A DNA stretch of 15,770 nucleotides from Nanobdellota archaeon (GCA_030688225.1 JAUYIO010000015.1:1-15770), one strand, 5' to 3'; counted from the first letter of the stretch, positions 6,858 to 12,515 are shown. Numbers and translations are program-made. Notes: a model not told the origin generated them from the letters alone.

Positions 6858-7201
6858 TTAGAGAGTTTTGTTTTTTTCCTAAAAATAGGATTCAAAATTT
6901 GCCCTAATGCTTGTGCTCCAATTCCTCTGTCACGAATTTGTAAGATTTTTATGCCTCGATAAAGTGTTGAATGTAAAGTAAAAAATGCATAAGCATCATG
7001 TTTGAAAATAGAATTATTTCTAAGCTCTTTAGAAGGTATCTTTTCTTTCAAATGAATATAATCTCCTTCTAAATGAAAAATGCTTTTAGGAGAAAGATTT
7101 ATCTCTTGCATAAAATCCCCCAATGTCCAATCCTTATCACATTTAATAAAAAAATCATAAATATCTTTTCTTCTTTTTTTACCTTGCAAATAAAAATCCA
7201 T
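6854..7201 (-). CDS. Unrecognised 115-residue protein
   Basis: I do not recognise this protein. It begins MDFYLQGKKRRKDIYDFF and continues with a helical part (KDWTLGDFMQEINLSPKSIFHL) that could form a helix-turn-helix-like fold, then a more beta-like half (DYIHLKEKIPSKEL, AYAFFTLHSTLYRGIKILQIRDRGIG), and ends in a basic tail (FRKKTKLSN). There are no signal peptide, transmembrane segment or metal motifs. A TTTTAAAC box centred about 24 nt before the ATG supports a leaderless start. The 3' end overlaps the convergent bud32 stop by a few bases. The tRNA-Leu gene lies 41 bp upstream on the same strand. A nucleic-acid-binding role is only a guess from the charge pattern. Confidence 0.6.
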   Translation of the reverse strand: MDFYLQGKKRRKDIYDFFIKCDKDWTLGDFMQEINLSPKSIFHLEGDYIHLKEKIPSKELRNNSIFKHDAYAFFTLHSTLYRGIKILQIRDRGIGAQALGQILNPIFRKKTKLSN

Positions 7202-7242
7202 TTTAACCTATATAAAAAAGAGTTTAAAAGAATTTATATAAT

Positions 7243-7325
7243 GCGGGTGAAAGGATTCGAACCTTTGCAAGCACTAAGCTACGAGAGCCTTAATCTCGCC
7301 CGTTTGACCGCTCCGGCACACCCGC
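7243..7325 (-). tRNA. tRNA-Leu, apparent anticodon AAG (reads CUU)
   Basis: On the minus strand the 83-nt gene folds as a class II tRNA: acceptor GCGGGTG/CACCCGC, D stem CCG/CGG with GAGCGGTCAAA loop, T stem AAAGG/CCTTT with loop TTCGAAT, and a long variable arm (AGC/GCT) as in Leu or Ser. The anticodon stem CGAGA/TCTCG is perfect and encloses TTAAGGC, giving T33, anticodon AAG, G37. Leucine identity fits the sequence and the NAG-G37 pattern. A shifted reading giving TAA would need a C-U mismatch in the stem and loss of base 26. A34 is very unusual in archaea. CCA is not encoded. Confidence 0.85.
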
Positions 7326-7350
7326 ATTTCTATGAGTAGGAAAAGGCAAT

Positions 7351-7440
7351 AGCCCTACCAGGATTCGAACCTGGGTCTCAGCCTTTCTACATGTTTAACA
7401 TCCCAAAGGGCTGCATACTTGACCACTGTACTATAGGGCT
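7351..7440 (-). tRNA. tRNA-Gln(TTG) with an 18-nt intron
   Basis: The minus strand gives acceptor AGCCCTA/TAGGGCT, D stem GTAC/GTAT with AGTGGTCAA loop, anticodon stem CAGCC/GGCTG and T arm CCAGG-TTCGAAT-CCTGG. The anticodon loop is 25 nt long. Removing 18 nt (plus-strand 7385-7402) between positions 37 and 38 restores the loop CTTTGGA with anticodon TTG. The intron forms a hairpin (ATGT-TAA-ACAT) next to a three-base bulge, consistent with a relaxed bulge-helix-bulge site. Length, the 5' A and the loop agree with archaeal tRNA-Gln. It lies 25 bp upstream of tRNA-Leu on the same strand, so the two are probably co-transcribed. Confidence 0.9.
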
Positions 7441-7463
7441 ATATAAAATTATAAGTCATTACT

Positions 7464-7473
7464 CTTTTAAAGA
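7464..7473 (-). promoter_or_regulatory. TATA-like promoter of the tRNA-Gln/tRNA-Leu pair
   Basis: On the minus strand TCTTTAAAAG is centred about 28 nt before the 5' end of tRNA-Gln. The divergent uS15-like gene has its own box (TTTTTAAAC, about 7490-7498), centred about 25 nt before its ATG. Confidence 0.45.
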
Positions 7474-7518
7474 TTTCCTAATGCAAATATTTTTAAACGA
7501 ATTTCTTATTTATTAAAT

Positions 7519-7827
7519 ATGACAAAAACAACACAAGAAGAATTTGAGAAGAAAGTAATTGAACTAGCAGAAAAAGGACTTACTGCAGAAAAAATAGGGG
7601 AAAAATTAAGACAGGAAAAAATACATTCAAAAGAATTCAACAGAAAAATTTCACAAATATTAAAAGAGAAAAAAATTTACATAATTCCTGATATAAAAAA
7701 TACAGAAGAAAAGTTAGAGAATATAAAGAAACATCTTGAAAAAAATAAACAGGACAAAAGAGCAATGCGAGAAAAAGATAGAGTTTTTTCACAAGTTAGA
7801 AGATTAAAAAAACATTTGAAAAAGTAA
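7519..7827 (+). CDS. rps15: uS15-like ribosomal protein, short form
   Basis: uS15 binds 16S rRNA helices 20-22 early in small-subunit assembly. This 102-residue protein aligns by eye with archaeal uS15 (usually about 150 residues). EFEKKVIELAEKGLTAEKIGEKLRQ matches the archaeal 'LAKEGLSPSEIG' region, KISQILKEKKI follows as 'KITKILEE', and LENIKKHLEKNKQDKRAMREKDRVFSQVRRLKKHLKK matches the rRNA-binding signature 'LRKHLEENKKD...R...IRRLxxYxK'. The basic archaeal N-terminal extension (HARRKGKSGS type) and the C-terminal tail are missing. It may be a reduced genuine uS15 or a paralogue; the family call is firmer than the exact role. It precedes aIF2-alpha by 37 bp, with separate TATA-like boxes. 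Confidence 0.72.
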   Translation: MTKTTQEEFEKKVIELAEKGLTAEKIGEKLRQEKIHSKEFNRKISQILKEKKIYIIPDIKNTEEKLENIKKHLEKNKQDKRAMREKDRVFSQVRRLKKHLKK

Positions 7828-7835
7828 TCACAACT

Positions 7836-7845
7836 CTTAAAAACC
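7836..7845 (+). promoter_or_regulatory. TATA-like promoter of aIF2-alpha
   Basis: TCTTAAAAAC is centred about 25 nt before the ATG at 7865, matching the leaderless spacing used elsewhere in this window. Confidence 0.45.
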
Positions 7846-7864
7846 AAATTATTATAATATTTCT

Positions 7865-8578
7865 ATGACAAATCTAGAAGAAGGAGACATAGTTTTATGC
7901 ACTGTTGATAGGATAGTTGGGACAGTAGTATTCGTAAGAATATCTCTAAACGGAAAAGAAGTAGAAGGGAGCATAGTTCTCAGCGAAATCGCCCCTGGAA
8001 GAATCAGGAACTTGAGAGATTATGTTGTTCCAAAAAAGAAAATTATTTGCAAAGTTCTAAGAATTTCAAGAGATAGAATAGATTTATCTTTAAGAAGAGT
8101 TACTCTAAAAGAAAAAAAAGAAAAACTTGAAGAAAATAAACAAGAAGAAAGTTCCAAAAGCATATTAAAGAAGATTCTAGGAGAGGATGGAGAAAAAATA
8201 ATAAAAGAAATCTCAGAAACAGAAAAAGTTTATGATTTCTTACAAGAATCCAAAGAAAACCCAAAAAAACTTGAAAAACTCGTCGGTAAAGAAAAAGCTA
8301 AAAGAATTTTAGAAATATTAAAGGCACAAAAACAAAAAAAATACATTGTAAAAAAAGAAATTATATTAAAAAGCACAAATCCTGAAGGAGTAGATTTAAT
8401 AAAGAAAATTCTTGACATAAACGAAGTAGAAATCAAATACATTTCAGCAGGAAGATACATCTTAAAAAAAGAGTCAGGAGATTTAAAAACCGCTGATAAT
8501 TCTTTAAAAGAAACCATATTGAAAATAGAAAAAGAGGCTAAAAAACAAGAAATGGATTTTAGCATTAAAGAGAAGTAA
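7865..8578 (+). CDS. eif2a: Translation initiation factor aIF2 subunit alpha
   Basis: The alpha subunit of aIF2 helps deliver Met-tRNAi to the small ribosomal subunit. The 237-residue protein has the three expected domains. An S1/OB domain (about 5-80) contains EGDIVLCTVDRI, GSIVLSEIAPGRIRNLRDYV and RDRIDLSLRRV; the SEIAPGRIRNLRDYV region corresponds to the loop around eukaryotic Ser51. A helical domain (about 81-155) includes LEKLVGKEKAKRILEILK. A C-terminal alpha/beta domain (about 160-237) includes EIILKSTNPEGVDLIKKIL and EIKYISAGRYILK and would bind aIF2-gamma. It is slightly shorter than typical (about 265). In many archaea aIF2-alpha and nop10 are adjacent; here a Nudix gene stands between them. 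Confidence 0.95.
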   Translation: MTNLEEGDIVLCTVDRIVGTVVFVRISLNGKEVEGSIVLSEIAPGRIRNLRDYVVPKKKIICKVLRISRDRIDLSLRRVTLKEKKEKLEENKQEESSKSILKKILGEDGEKIIKEISETEKVYDFLQESKENPKKLEKLVGKEKAKRILEILKAQKQKKYIVKKEIILKSTNPEGVDLIKKILDINEVEIKYISAGRYILKKESGDLKTADNSLKETILKIEKEAKKQEMDFSIKEK

Positions 8579-8626
8579 ATGAAAGTAGTTTTAACTATTG
8601 TTAAGATAATACAGAATAACGAAACC

Positions 8627-8636
8627 TTTAAAAGTA
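8627..8636 (+). promoter_or_regulatory. TATA-like promoter of the Nudix/nop10 pair
   Basis: CTTTAAAAGT is centred about 25 nt before the ATG at 8656. The Nudix gene and nop10 (4-nt overlap) would share this transcript, separately from aIF2-alpha. Confidence 0.45.
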
Positions 8637-8655
8637 ATATTCATTCTCTAATTTT

Positions 8656-9090
8656 ATGAAAAAACCAACGTTAAATAAGTTTAATGTTATTGTATTGGGA
8701 ATAATTTTTGACCCAAAAACAAAAAAAATTCTCATTGGAAGAAGAGAAAACGATCCCTATTTCCCACAACTATCATGGTGTTTTCCAGGAGACAATGTTT
8801 CTAAAGACGGAGAAATAAATAAGCTATTAAAAGAAAAAATTAAAGAACAAACAGGATTTGAAGTAAAAAATCTTGGAGCAGTTTTTGCAAAAACTTATGA
8901 AGAAAGAAGAGATTTTTTATCAATTTATTTTTTATGTGAAGTCACTAAAGGTAAATTGAAAGCAGGAGGAGAAATAAAAGAAGTGAAATGGGTAAATCCA
9001 GAAGAACTTGAAAAACATTTCTCAGTTTCATTTCATCCTAGACTTAAAGAATACCTAAACAATCTTGTTTCAAAAAATAATTTCTTATGA
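8656..9090 (+). CDS. Nudix-fold protein with a degenerate Nudix box
   Basis: Nudix hydrolases cleave nucleoside diphosphates linked to another group. This 144-residue protein has the fold's sequence pattern: VIVLGIIFDPKTKKILIGRRE, PQLSWCFPGD, the box region at 45-68, FLSIYFLCEVTKGKLKAGGEIKEVKWVNPEEL and a C-terminal helix. The box is abnormal. Where GX5EX7REUXEEXGU is expected, the end reads EKIKEQTGF, so RE is replaced by EK and the second Glu of EE by Gln, with one extra residue before it. Metal binding and hydrolysis may be weak or lost, leaving a ligand-binding protein or an altered enzyme. The stop overlaps the nop10 ATG (ATGA), tying its translation to a gene of the rRNA pseudouridylation complex. 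Confidence 0.8.
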   Translation: MKKPTLNKFNVIVLGIIFDPKTKKILIGRRENDPYFPQLSWCFPGDNVSKDGEINKLLKEKIKEQTGFEVKNLGAVFAKTYEERRDFLSIYFLCEVTKGKLKAGGEIKEVKWVNPEELEKHFSVSFHPRLKEYLNNLVSKNNFL

Positions 9091-9200
9091 AACTAAAAAA
9101 ATGCAAGTCTTGTAATTCTTATACTTTAAAAAATGCTTGTGAAAAATGCAAAACAAAAACTTCTAATGCTCATTATAAATTTGTGAAGACAAAAAATTAA
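9087..9200 (+). CDS. nop10: H/ACA RNP protein Nop10, very short form
   Basis: Nop10 is a small zinc-binding subunit of H/ACA ribonucleoproteins; it supports the Cbf5 pseudouridine synthase and also occurs in archaea. The 37-codon frame reads MKLKKCKSCNSYTLKNAC followed by EKCKTKTSNAHYKF and KTKN. Cysteines C6, C9, C18 and C21 form the zinc site, and YTL, a second CxxC and AH match the family pattern (CxxCxxYTLxxxCPxCGxxTxxAHPxxF). The usual length is about 50-60 residues; the C-terminal helix is truncated. The ATG overlaps the Nudix stop and the gene ends one base before the convergent endoQ stop. Proximity to aIF2-alpha supports the call. Confidence 0.88.
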   Translation: MKLKKCKSCNSYTLKNACEKCKTKTSNAHYKFVKTKN

Positions 9201-10427
9201 TCACAAAGTAACTTGTTTTTCTCCAATCTGAGCAACACCATATTCCCCATCATAACCGGGTTTTACTTTTATTTTTCCTTCACGATTTTTTAAGATTAAG
9301 TCTGCAAGCTTTTCGTCTGAGAATTTAGCTATCTTCTCCTTTGGAACTTTAAGAAGAAGATTAAATTCATTTCCAAATTCCATTATGAGAGAATTATAAA
9401 CACTCCAAACTTTAGTAGTATTCATTCCATTTCCAGTCGCCAAAGCAATAACTTCATGAAGAGGTAATAGTTTGTAATAAATTCTTGAATTTTTTGCTTC
9501 AAATCCAAGAGGATATTTTGCAATCTCGTCAATCCTGTATTCCACCCCAATTATCATCGGTTTTTTGCACACAGGACAAATCCCGTTAAGTTCTCTTGTC
9601 TTCTCAGGTCCACATGAAAAATCGCAATTCCTGTGCCCATCCCAGTGATATTTCCCATATTCAGGAGGAGTTTCAATAGTTGCCTTCAATCCAATTCCGG
9701 TTCTAATCGCTTTAATAATATTTTCATAGGTTAATTCAGGAATGCCAAAAATAGTTGCTTCTCTCCCCATTCTCCACGGCCAAAAGCTATGTGCATCTGA
9801 AAAACTCACAACATTAACTTTCCCACCAGCAACTTCTTCAAGTCTCCATAACATTGCTGGATCTGCAGACATGCCAGATTCAATTGCATAGATTTTATCT
9901 GTTTCATCTTGAAAACAATCTTTCAAGCTATCAAAACCAGACTTGCTCCCAAATAAACCAAACCAAGGCGTCATGCAATGCGCAGGGATTATCTCTATTT
10001 TGTCGTCTATCTTTTTTAATTCTCTAACAAGTTCTACAGCAGACATTCCAAATATAGGCCTCCCATCATAATCAAGTCTTCCCTTGCTTCCTAAAAATTC
10101 TGTTATCTTATTTGCAATGTTTGTATTAGGTGCAAAAACTAAAAGATGAACAGCTCTTCTTTTTCCATCTTGAGAATACATTAAACTAACTTCTGTTTGC
10201 CACAAAAAAGCAACACCAGAATTTGAAGAAGTTCTAAGAATTCCATGTTCGTCTTCTGTTAATTTCTCGTCAATTTCCTTTCTCCTAAGAGGATGTTGAA
10301 AATCCCCCACACCCAAAAGATCTAAACCTTTGATTCGCGCCCACTTTTCAAGATTCTCTATAGAAATATTCTTACTTGTAGCTCTCGCATATTTAGAATG
10401 AATTTGTAAATCAGCTATCACTTCCAT
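9201..10427 (-). CDS. endoQ: Endonuclease Q (PHP-domain, deaminated-base repair)
   Basis: EndoQ cuts DNA 5' of deaminated bases (uracil, hypoxanthine, xanthine) and abasic sites. The 408-residue protein has a PHP domain with motifs ADLQIHSKYARATS (D6, H10), GDFQHP (41-46), WQTEVSL (E79), PAHCMTPWFGLFGS (H150), AIESGMSADP (E183) and FSDAHSFWPWRMGREATIF (D211, H213). A zinc finger follows (C268, C272, C284, C287), then the C-terminal DNA-binding part (GFEAKNSRIYYKLLPLHEVIA). Domain order and length match the archaeal EndoQ family. A TATTAAAT box about 25 nt before the ATG predicts a leaderless transcript. It is convergent with nop10 with no spacer. It could equally be labelled a PHP-domain phosphoesterase, but the specific motifs favour EndoQ. 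Confidence 0.92.
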   Translation of the reverse strand: MEVIADLQIHSKYARATSKNISIENLEKWARIKGLDLLGVGDFQHPLRRKEIDEKLTEDEHGILRTSSNSGVAFLWQTEVSLMYSQDGKRRAVHLLVFAPNTNIANKITEFLGSKGRLDYDGRPIFGMSAVELVRELKKIDDKIEIIPAHCMTPWFGLFGSKSGFDSLKDCFQDETDKIYAIESGMSADPAMLWRLEEVAGGKVNVVSFSDAHSFWPWRMGREATIFGIPELTYENIIKAIRTGIGLKATIETPPEYGKYHWDGHRNCDFSCGPEKTRELNGICPVCKKPMIIGVEYRIDEIAKYPLGFEAKNSRIYYKLLPLHEVIALATGNGMNTTKVWSVYNSLIMEFGNEFNLLLKVPKEKIAKFSDEKLADLILKNREGKIKVKPGYDGEYGVAQIGEKQVTL

Positions 10428-10447
10428 AAAAAGTCATAAGGAAAAGA

Positions 10448-10456
10448 TATTAAATA
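10448..10456 (-). promoter_or_regulatory. TATA-like promoter of endoQ
   Basis: On the minus strand ATTTAATAT is centred about 25 nt before the endoQ ATG at 10427. The 50-bp gap also has to promote tRNA-Arg on the other strand, for which the AT-rich stretch 10460-10477 is the only candidate. Confidence 0.4.
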
Positions 10457-10477
10457 GTTTTTTATTCTAAAATATAT

Positions 10478-10667
10478 GCTCCCATAGTTTAATGGATAGA
10501 ACACAACGTTGCGGTTGCCCAATTTTCTTTAGAAAACGGGTTTTTCTTTTAGAAAAAGAAAAGCTACGGTATAAAAGAAAACTAAAAAATAGAGCACTCA
10601 AAGAAATTATAATACTCTTAGGGATAAGCAAAATCGTTGAAATCGGGGTTCAATTCCTCGTGGGAGC
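10478..10667 (+). tRNA. tRNA-Arg(GCG) with a 119-nt intron
   Basis: The exons fold as acceptor GCTCCCA/TGGGAGC, D stem GTTT/GAAC with loop AATGGATA (A20, an arginine identity base), anticodon stem CAACG/CGTTG, loop TTGCGG+T with anticodon GCG, four-base variable region and T arm CGGGG-TTCAATT-CCTCG. The 5' exon ends at 10514 (position 37) and the 3' exon resumes at 10634 (position 38). A canonical bulge-helix-bulge is visible: TTGC (10509-10512) pairs with GCAA (10628-10631), with three-base bulges at both cut sites. CCA is not encoded. Confidence 0.9.
10515..10633 (+). other. Archaeal tRNA intron (37/38) in tRNA-Arg
   Basis: This intron is long for the 37/38 site. It holds two neighbouring self-complementary AT hairpins (TTTTC-TTTA-GAAAA near 10524-10537 and TTTTTC-TTTTA-GAAAAA near 10542-10557) that are near copies of each other. 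CCC close to the 5' end can pair with GGG at 10621-10623. I see no clear C/D box motifs and no endonuclease reading frame. Removal by the splicing endonuclease is expected from the bulge-helix-bulge geometry. Confidence 0.75.
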
Positions 10668-10670
10668 ATT
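10653..10670 (+). repeat. Direct repeat copy 1 (tRNA-Arg 3' end)
   Basis: ATTCCTCGTGGGAGCATT covers the T-loop edge, T stem and acceptor 3' strand of tRNA-Arg plus three downstream bases. It is repeated exactly at 10744-10761. Confidence 0.85.
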
Positions 10671-10718
10671 ATGAGAAATTGAGCGTAATCAGTTTAAATT
10701 CTTTCAAATAACAAAGTG

Positions 10719-10739
10719 CACGAGAGATGTGCTCTCGTG
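10719..10739 (+). other. Perfect 8-bp GC-rich hairpin downstream of tRNA-Arg
   Basis: CACGAGAG and CTCTCGTG pair perfectly around an ATGTG loop, just before the second copy of the tRNA 3' end. It could be a transcript-end structure, a small-RNA stem, or a remnant of an integrated element. It stands out in otherwise AT-rich spacer. Confidence 0.6.
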
Positions 10740-10743
10740 TGAG

Positions 10744-10761
10744 ATTCCTCGTGGGAGCATT
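10744..10761 (+). repeat. Direct repeat copy 2 (att-like copy of tRNA-Arg 3' end)
   Basis: This is an exact 18-base copy of the tRNA-Arg 3' end, offset by 91 bases and followed by a T5 run. The sequence before it does not complete a tRNA T stem, so it is not a second tRNA. An att-type relic or local duplication is the likely origin. Confidence 0.7.
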
Positions 10762-10790
10762 TTTAAGATATATCTCCAAGAACAATAATC

Positions 10791-10800
10791 TTTTTAAAAG
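10791..10800 (+). promoter_or_regulatory. TATA-like promoter of the 79-residue gene
   Basis: TTTTTAAAAG is centred about 24 nt before the ATG at 10820, the leaderless spacing seen throughout the window. Confidence 0.45.
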
Positions 10801-10819
10801 ATAAAATGAAAAAAAGTAT

Positions 10820-11059
10820 ATGGCATGGACAAAAGAAGAAATTGAAAAATATGTTTCAATCAGAAGAACAGAATTAGGACCTGTTTATGCTTCACAAGGT
10901 TTAGAAATAGATAAACCTGAAAAAAGAGCAGAATTTCTGTATAAGATTCTTAATCTAACTATGACAGATGAAGATACAATCAGGAATAATACGAGTCAAA
11001 ACGAAAAAGCAGATTCATTAAGAATGCTTGAAGATATGGCGATTAAAATTTTCTTCTAA
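10820..11059 (+). CDS. Unrecognised 79-residue helical protein
   Basis: The frame encodes MAWTKEEIEKYVSIRRTELG and so on, a hydrophilic, mildly acidic, mostly helical protein (KPEKRAEFLYKILNLTMTDEDTIRN, then KADSLRMLEDMAIKIFF). There are no cysteines, signal peptide or membrane segment. A TATA-like box at the correct distance and a sensible amino-acid mix support a real gene, but the family is unknown. It follows the tRNA-Arg 3'-end repeat and faces the surface-protein gene tail to tail, five bases apart. Position beside a possible att site raises the idea of cargo from an integrated element, which is speculation. Confidence 0.6.
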   Translation: MAWTKEEIEKYVSIRRTELGPVYASQGLEIDKPEKRAEFLYKILNLTMTDEDTIRNNTSQNEKADSLRMLEDMAIKIFF

Positions 11060-11064
11060 AGAAT

Positions 11065-12360
11065 TTATTTCTTTTTCTTCATACTCATTCCAATTATAGC
11101 AAGAACTATAACAATTCCTATTACAATCCACAACCAAGTCAAATTGCTTCCTTCTCCAGTTTCTTCTGAAGAAGTTTCCTCATTTCCAGAAACAGGCCCT
11201 TCACCTTCAGGAATTGGCTCAGATATTTTCTGAACAGTAACATCTGCCTTTCCATCTGTTATGGAATTAAGCATTACATACAAATCATAAATCCCATCAT
11301 TATCAACATCTACTTTGGAACTCTCACCAACATCTAAACTCAAAGTCACAGGATCACTTGCAACTTCAATTGTAGCTGAATTTTCTGAGATAGATTTAAC
11401 AGTAACATAATGATACTCATTTCCAACCATAACCTTAACTCTTTCATTAGAAGCTAATGTTTTTTGATAACCTGCTTCAGCTTGTTCTGTTGAAACAGCA
11501 AAAGTAGTTACAGTAGTTGTTGTGCTTGAACCAGATGAACTTCCTGCAGCAGCACTTCCTCCTCCAGTACAATTAGATGTATATGCTGTCAATTTTGTAG
11601 AGAAACCTGCATTCCCATTAGAATCTGTACATGTAAAGATATAATCATAACTTCCCCCACAATTCAAACTTGTTTCAGTTAATGTTTGAGAAGAAGTATT
11701 CCCATTAGTAATAACAGTATTCCCAGTTCCATCTCTGTCTGAAATACATGTCAAAGAAGTTACATTGTGATTATCTGTAATAGTTGCCACAACAACCAAA
11801 GAATTTACAGCAGAAGTGGATACTGCAGCGGTCACGTTTGGAGCAGTTGTGTCATTGATAGATACATTAAGATATGAATAAGTAGTACTATCTGTTGAAT
11901 TCTTTAAAGTAACTGTGAAGTTATAAGGATTTGAAAAATGGCTAGGATGTGCTGCAGTTGCATTAAAAGTAAAACTTGTTAAATTACCAGTTCCATTTAC
12001 AGTAGTATTAATTAAATATTCTGTAGAATTCCATGTTAAAACGCTAGAGGTATTCGCAAAATAAATTTTTGATTGAGTTCCAACAGAATCCCCATTTGTT
12101 CTATTTGTCCCGTCATCAAAAACAAATCCATAAGGCAATGTAATGTTAACCTCTGTAACATTTTCTGCAAGTGCCAAACTAGTTATGTTAATTGTAATGT
12201 TATAAAAATGGGTTACTCCCTCATTAACAGTTCCAAAACTGTTGGTCCCATCAGGAACAAATAAAACAGCAGTTGTTGCAACAATTATTGGCAATGCTAA
12301 AAGAATAATTGCAGAAAAAATTACAACACTCAAAATCTTTTTTGAATTTTTTGTCACCAT
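11065..12360 (-). CDS. Sequon-rich cell-surface protein with N- and C-terminal membrane helices
   Basis: This 431-residue protein is built for the cell surface. A basic start and a hydrophobic segment (about 9-30, ILSVVIFSAIILLALPIIVA) act as signal peptide or anchor. The ectodomain is Asn/Thr/Ser-rich and holds about 20 N-X-S/T sequons, nearly all before residue 265, implying heavy N-glycosylation. Cysteines at about 205, 234, 244 and 264 lie in a beta-sandwich-like region. A Gly/Ser/Thr linker (about 266-284) leads to a second domain with DVDNDGIYDLYVMLNS (351-366), a calcium-loop-like motif. An acidic spacer (EPIPEGEGPVSGNEETSSEE) precedes a C-terminal helix (about 408-426) and a KKKK stop-transfer tail. 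No enzymatic motif is seen. S-layer-like, adhesin or host-contact roles are possible. Confidence 0.82.
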   Translation of the reverse strand: MVTKNSKKILSVVIFSAIILLALPIIVATTAVLFVPDGTNSFGTVNEGVTHFYNITINITSLALAENVTEVNITLPYGFVFDDGTNRTNGDSVGTQSKIYFANTSSVLTWNSTEYLINTTVNGTGNLTSFTFNATAAHPSHFSNPYNFTVTLKNSTDSTTYSYLNVSINDTTAPNVTAAVSTSAVNSLVVVATITDNHNVTSLTCISDRDGTGNTVITNGNTSSQTLTETSLNCGGSYDYIFTCTDSNGNAGFSTKLTAYTSNCTGGGSAAAGSSSGSSTTTTVTTFAVSTEQAEAGYQKTLASNERVKVMVGNEYHYVTVKSISENSATIEVASDPVTLSLDVGESSKVDVDNDGIYDLYVMLNSITDGKADVTVQKISEPIPEGEGPVSGNEETSSEETGEGSNLTWLWIVIGIVIVLAIIGMSMKKKK

Positions 12361-12485
12361 CTTTTTTTATCACTACTTATAATCTATATTTTAAATTAAG
12401 AAATTAGGGTTTATAAATCTTTTTCTGAATAACCCAAGAATCGACGACAAAATAAAATGCAGAAAAAAAATTCTTCCACAACAAA

Positions 12486-12495
12486 ATTTAAAAAC
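12486..12495 (+). promoter_or_regulatory. TATA-like promoter of ndk, deciding the start
   Basis: ATTTAAAAAC is centred about 25 nt before the ATG at 12516 but only about 19-20 nt before the ATG at 12510. Leaderless spacing therefore favours the second ATG. Confidence 0.4.
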
Positions 12496-12515
12496 TATCC
12501 TGACAAGAAATGAAA

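Noticed and set aside
7243..7325. Reading the tRNA-Leu anticodon as TAA
   Set aside because: This needs a C-U mismatch in the anticodon stem and loss of base 26, whereas the AAG register gives a perfect stem; kept as an alternative in the finding.
10492..10674. A 60-codon frame on the plus strand
   Set aside because: It lies entirely across the tRNA-Arg gene and its intron, whose folding and splice-site pairing explain the sequence.
10744..10761. A 3' half of a split tRNA or a second tRNA-Arg
   Set aside because: The preceding bases do not form the 5' strand of a T stem or an anticodon stem half; only the last 18 bases match.
12361..12509. A possible C/D box sRNA in the gap between the surface protein and ndk
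   Set aside because: A CTGA is present but no matching C box at suitable spacing; the region is explained by AT-rich divergent promoters.
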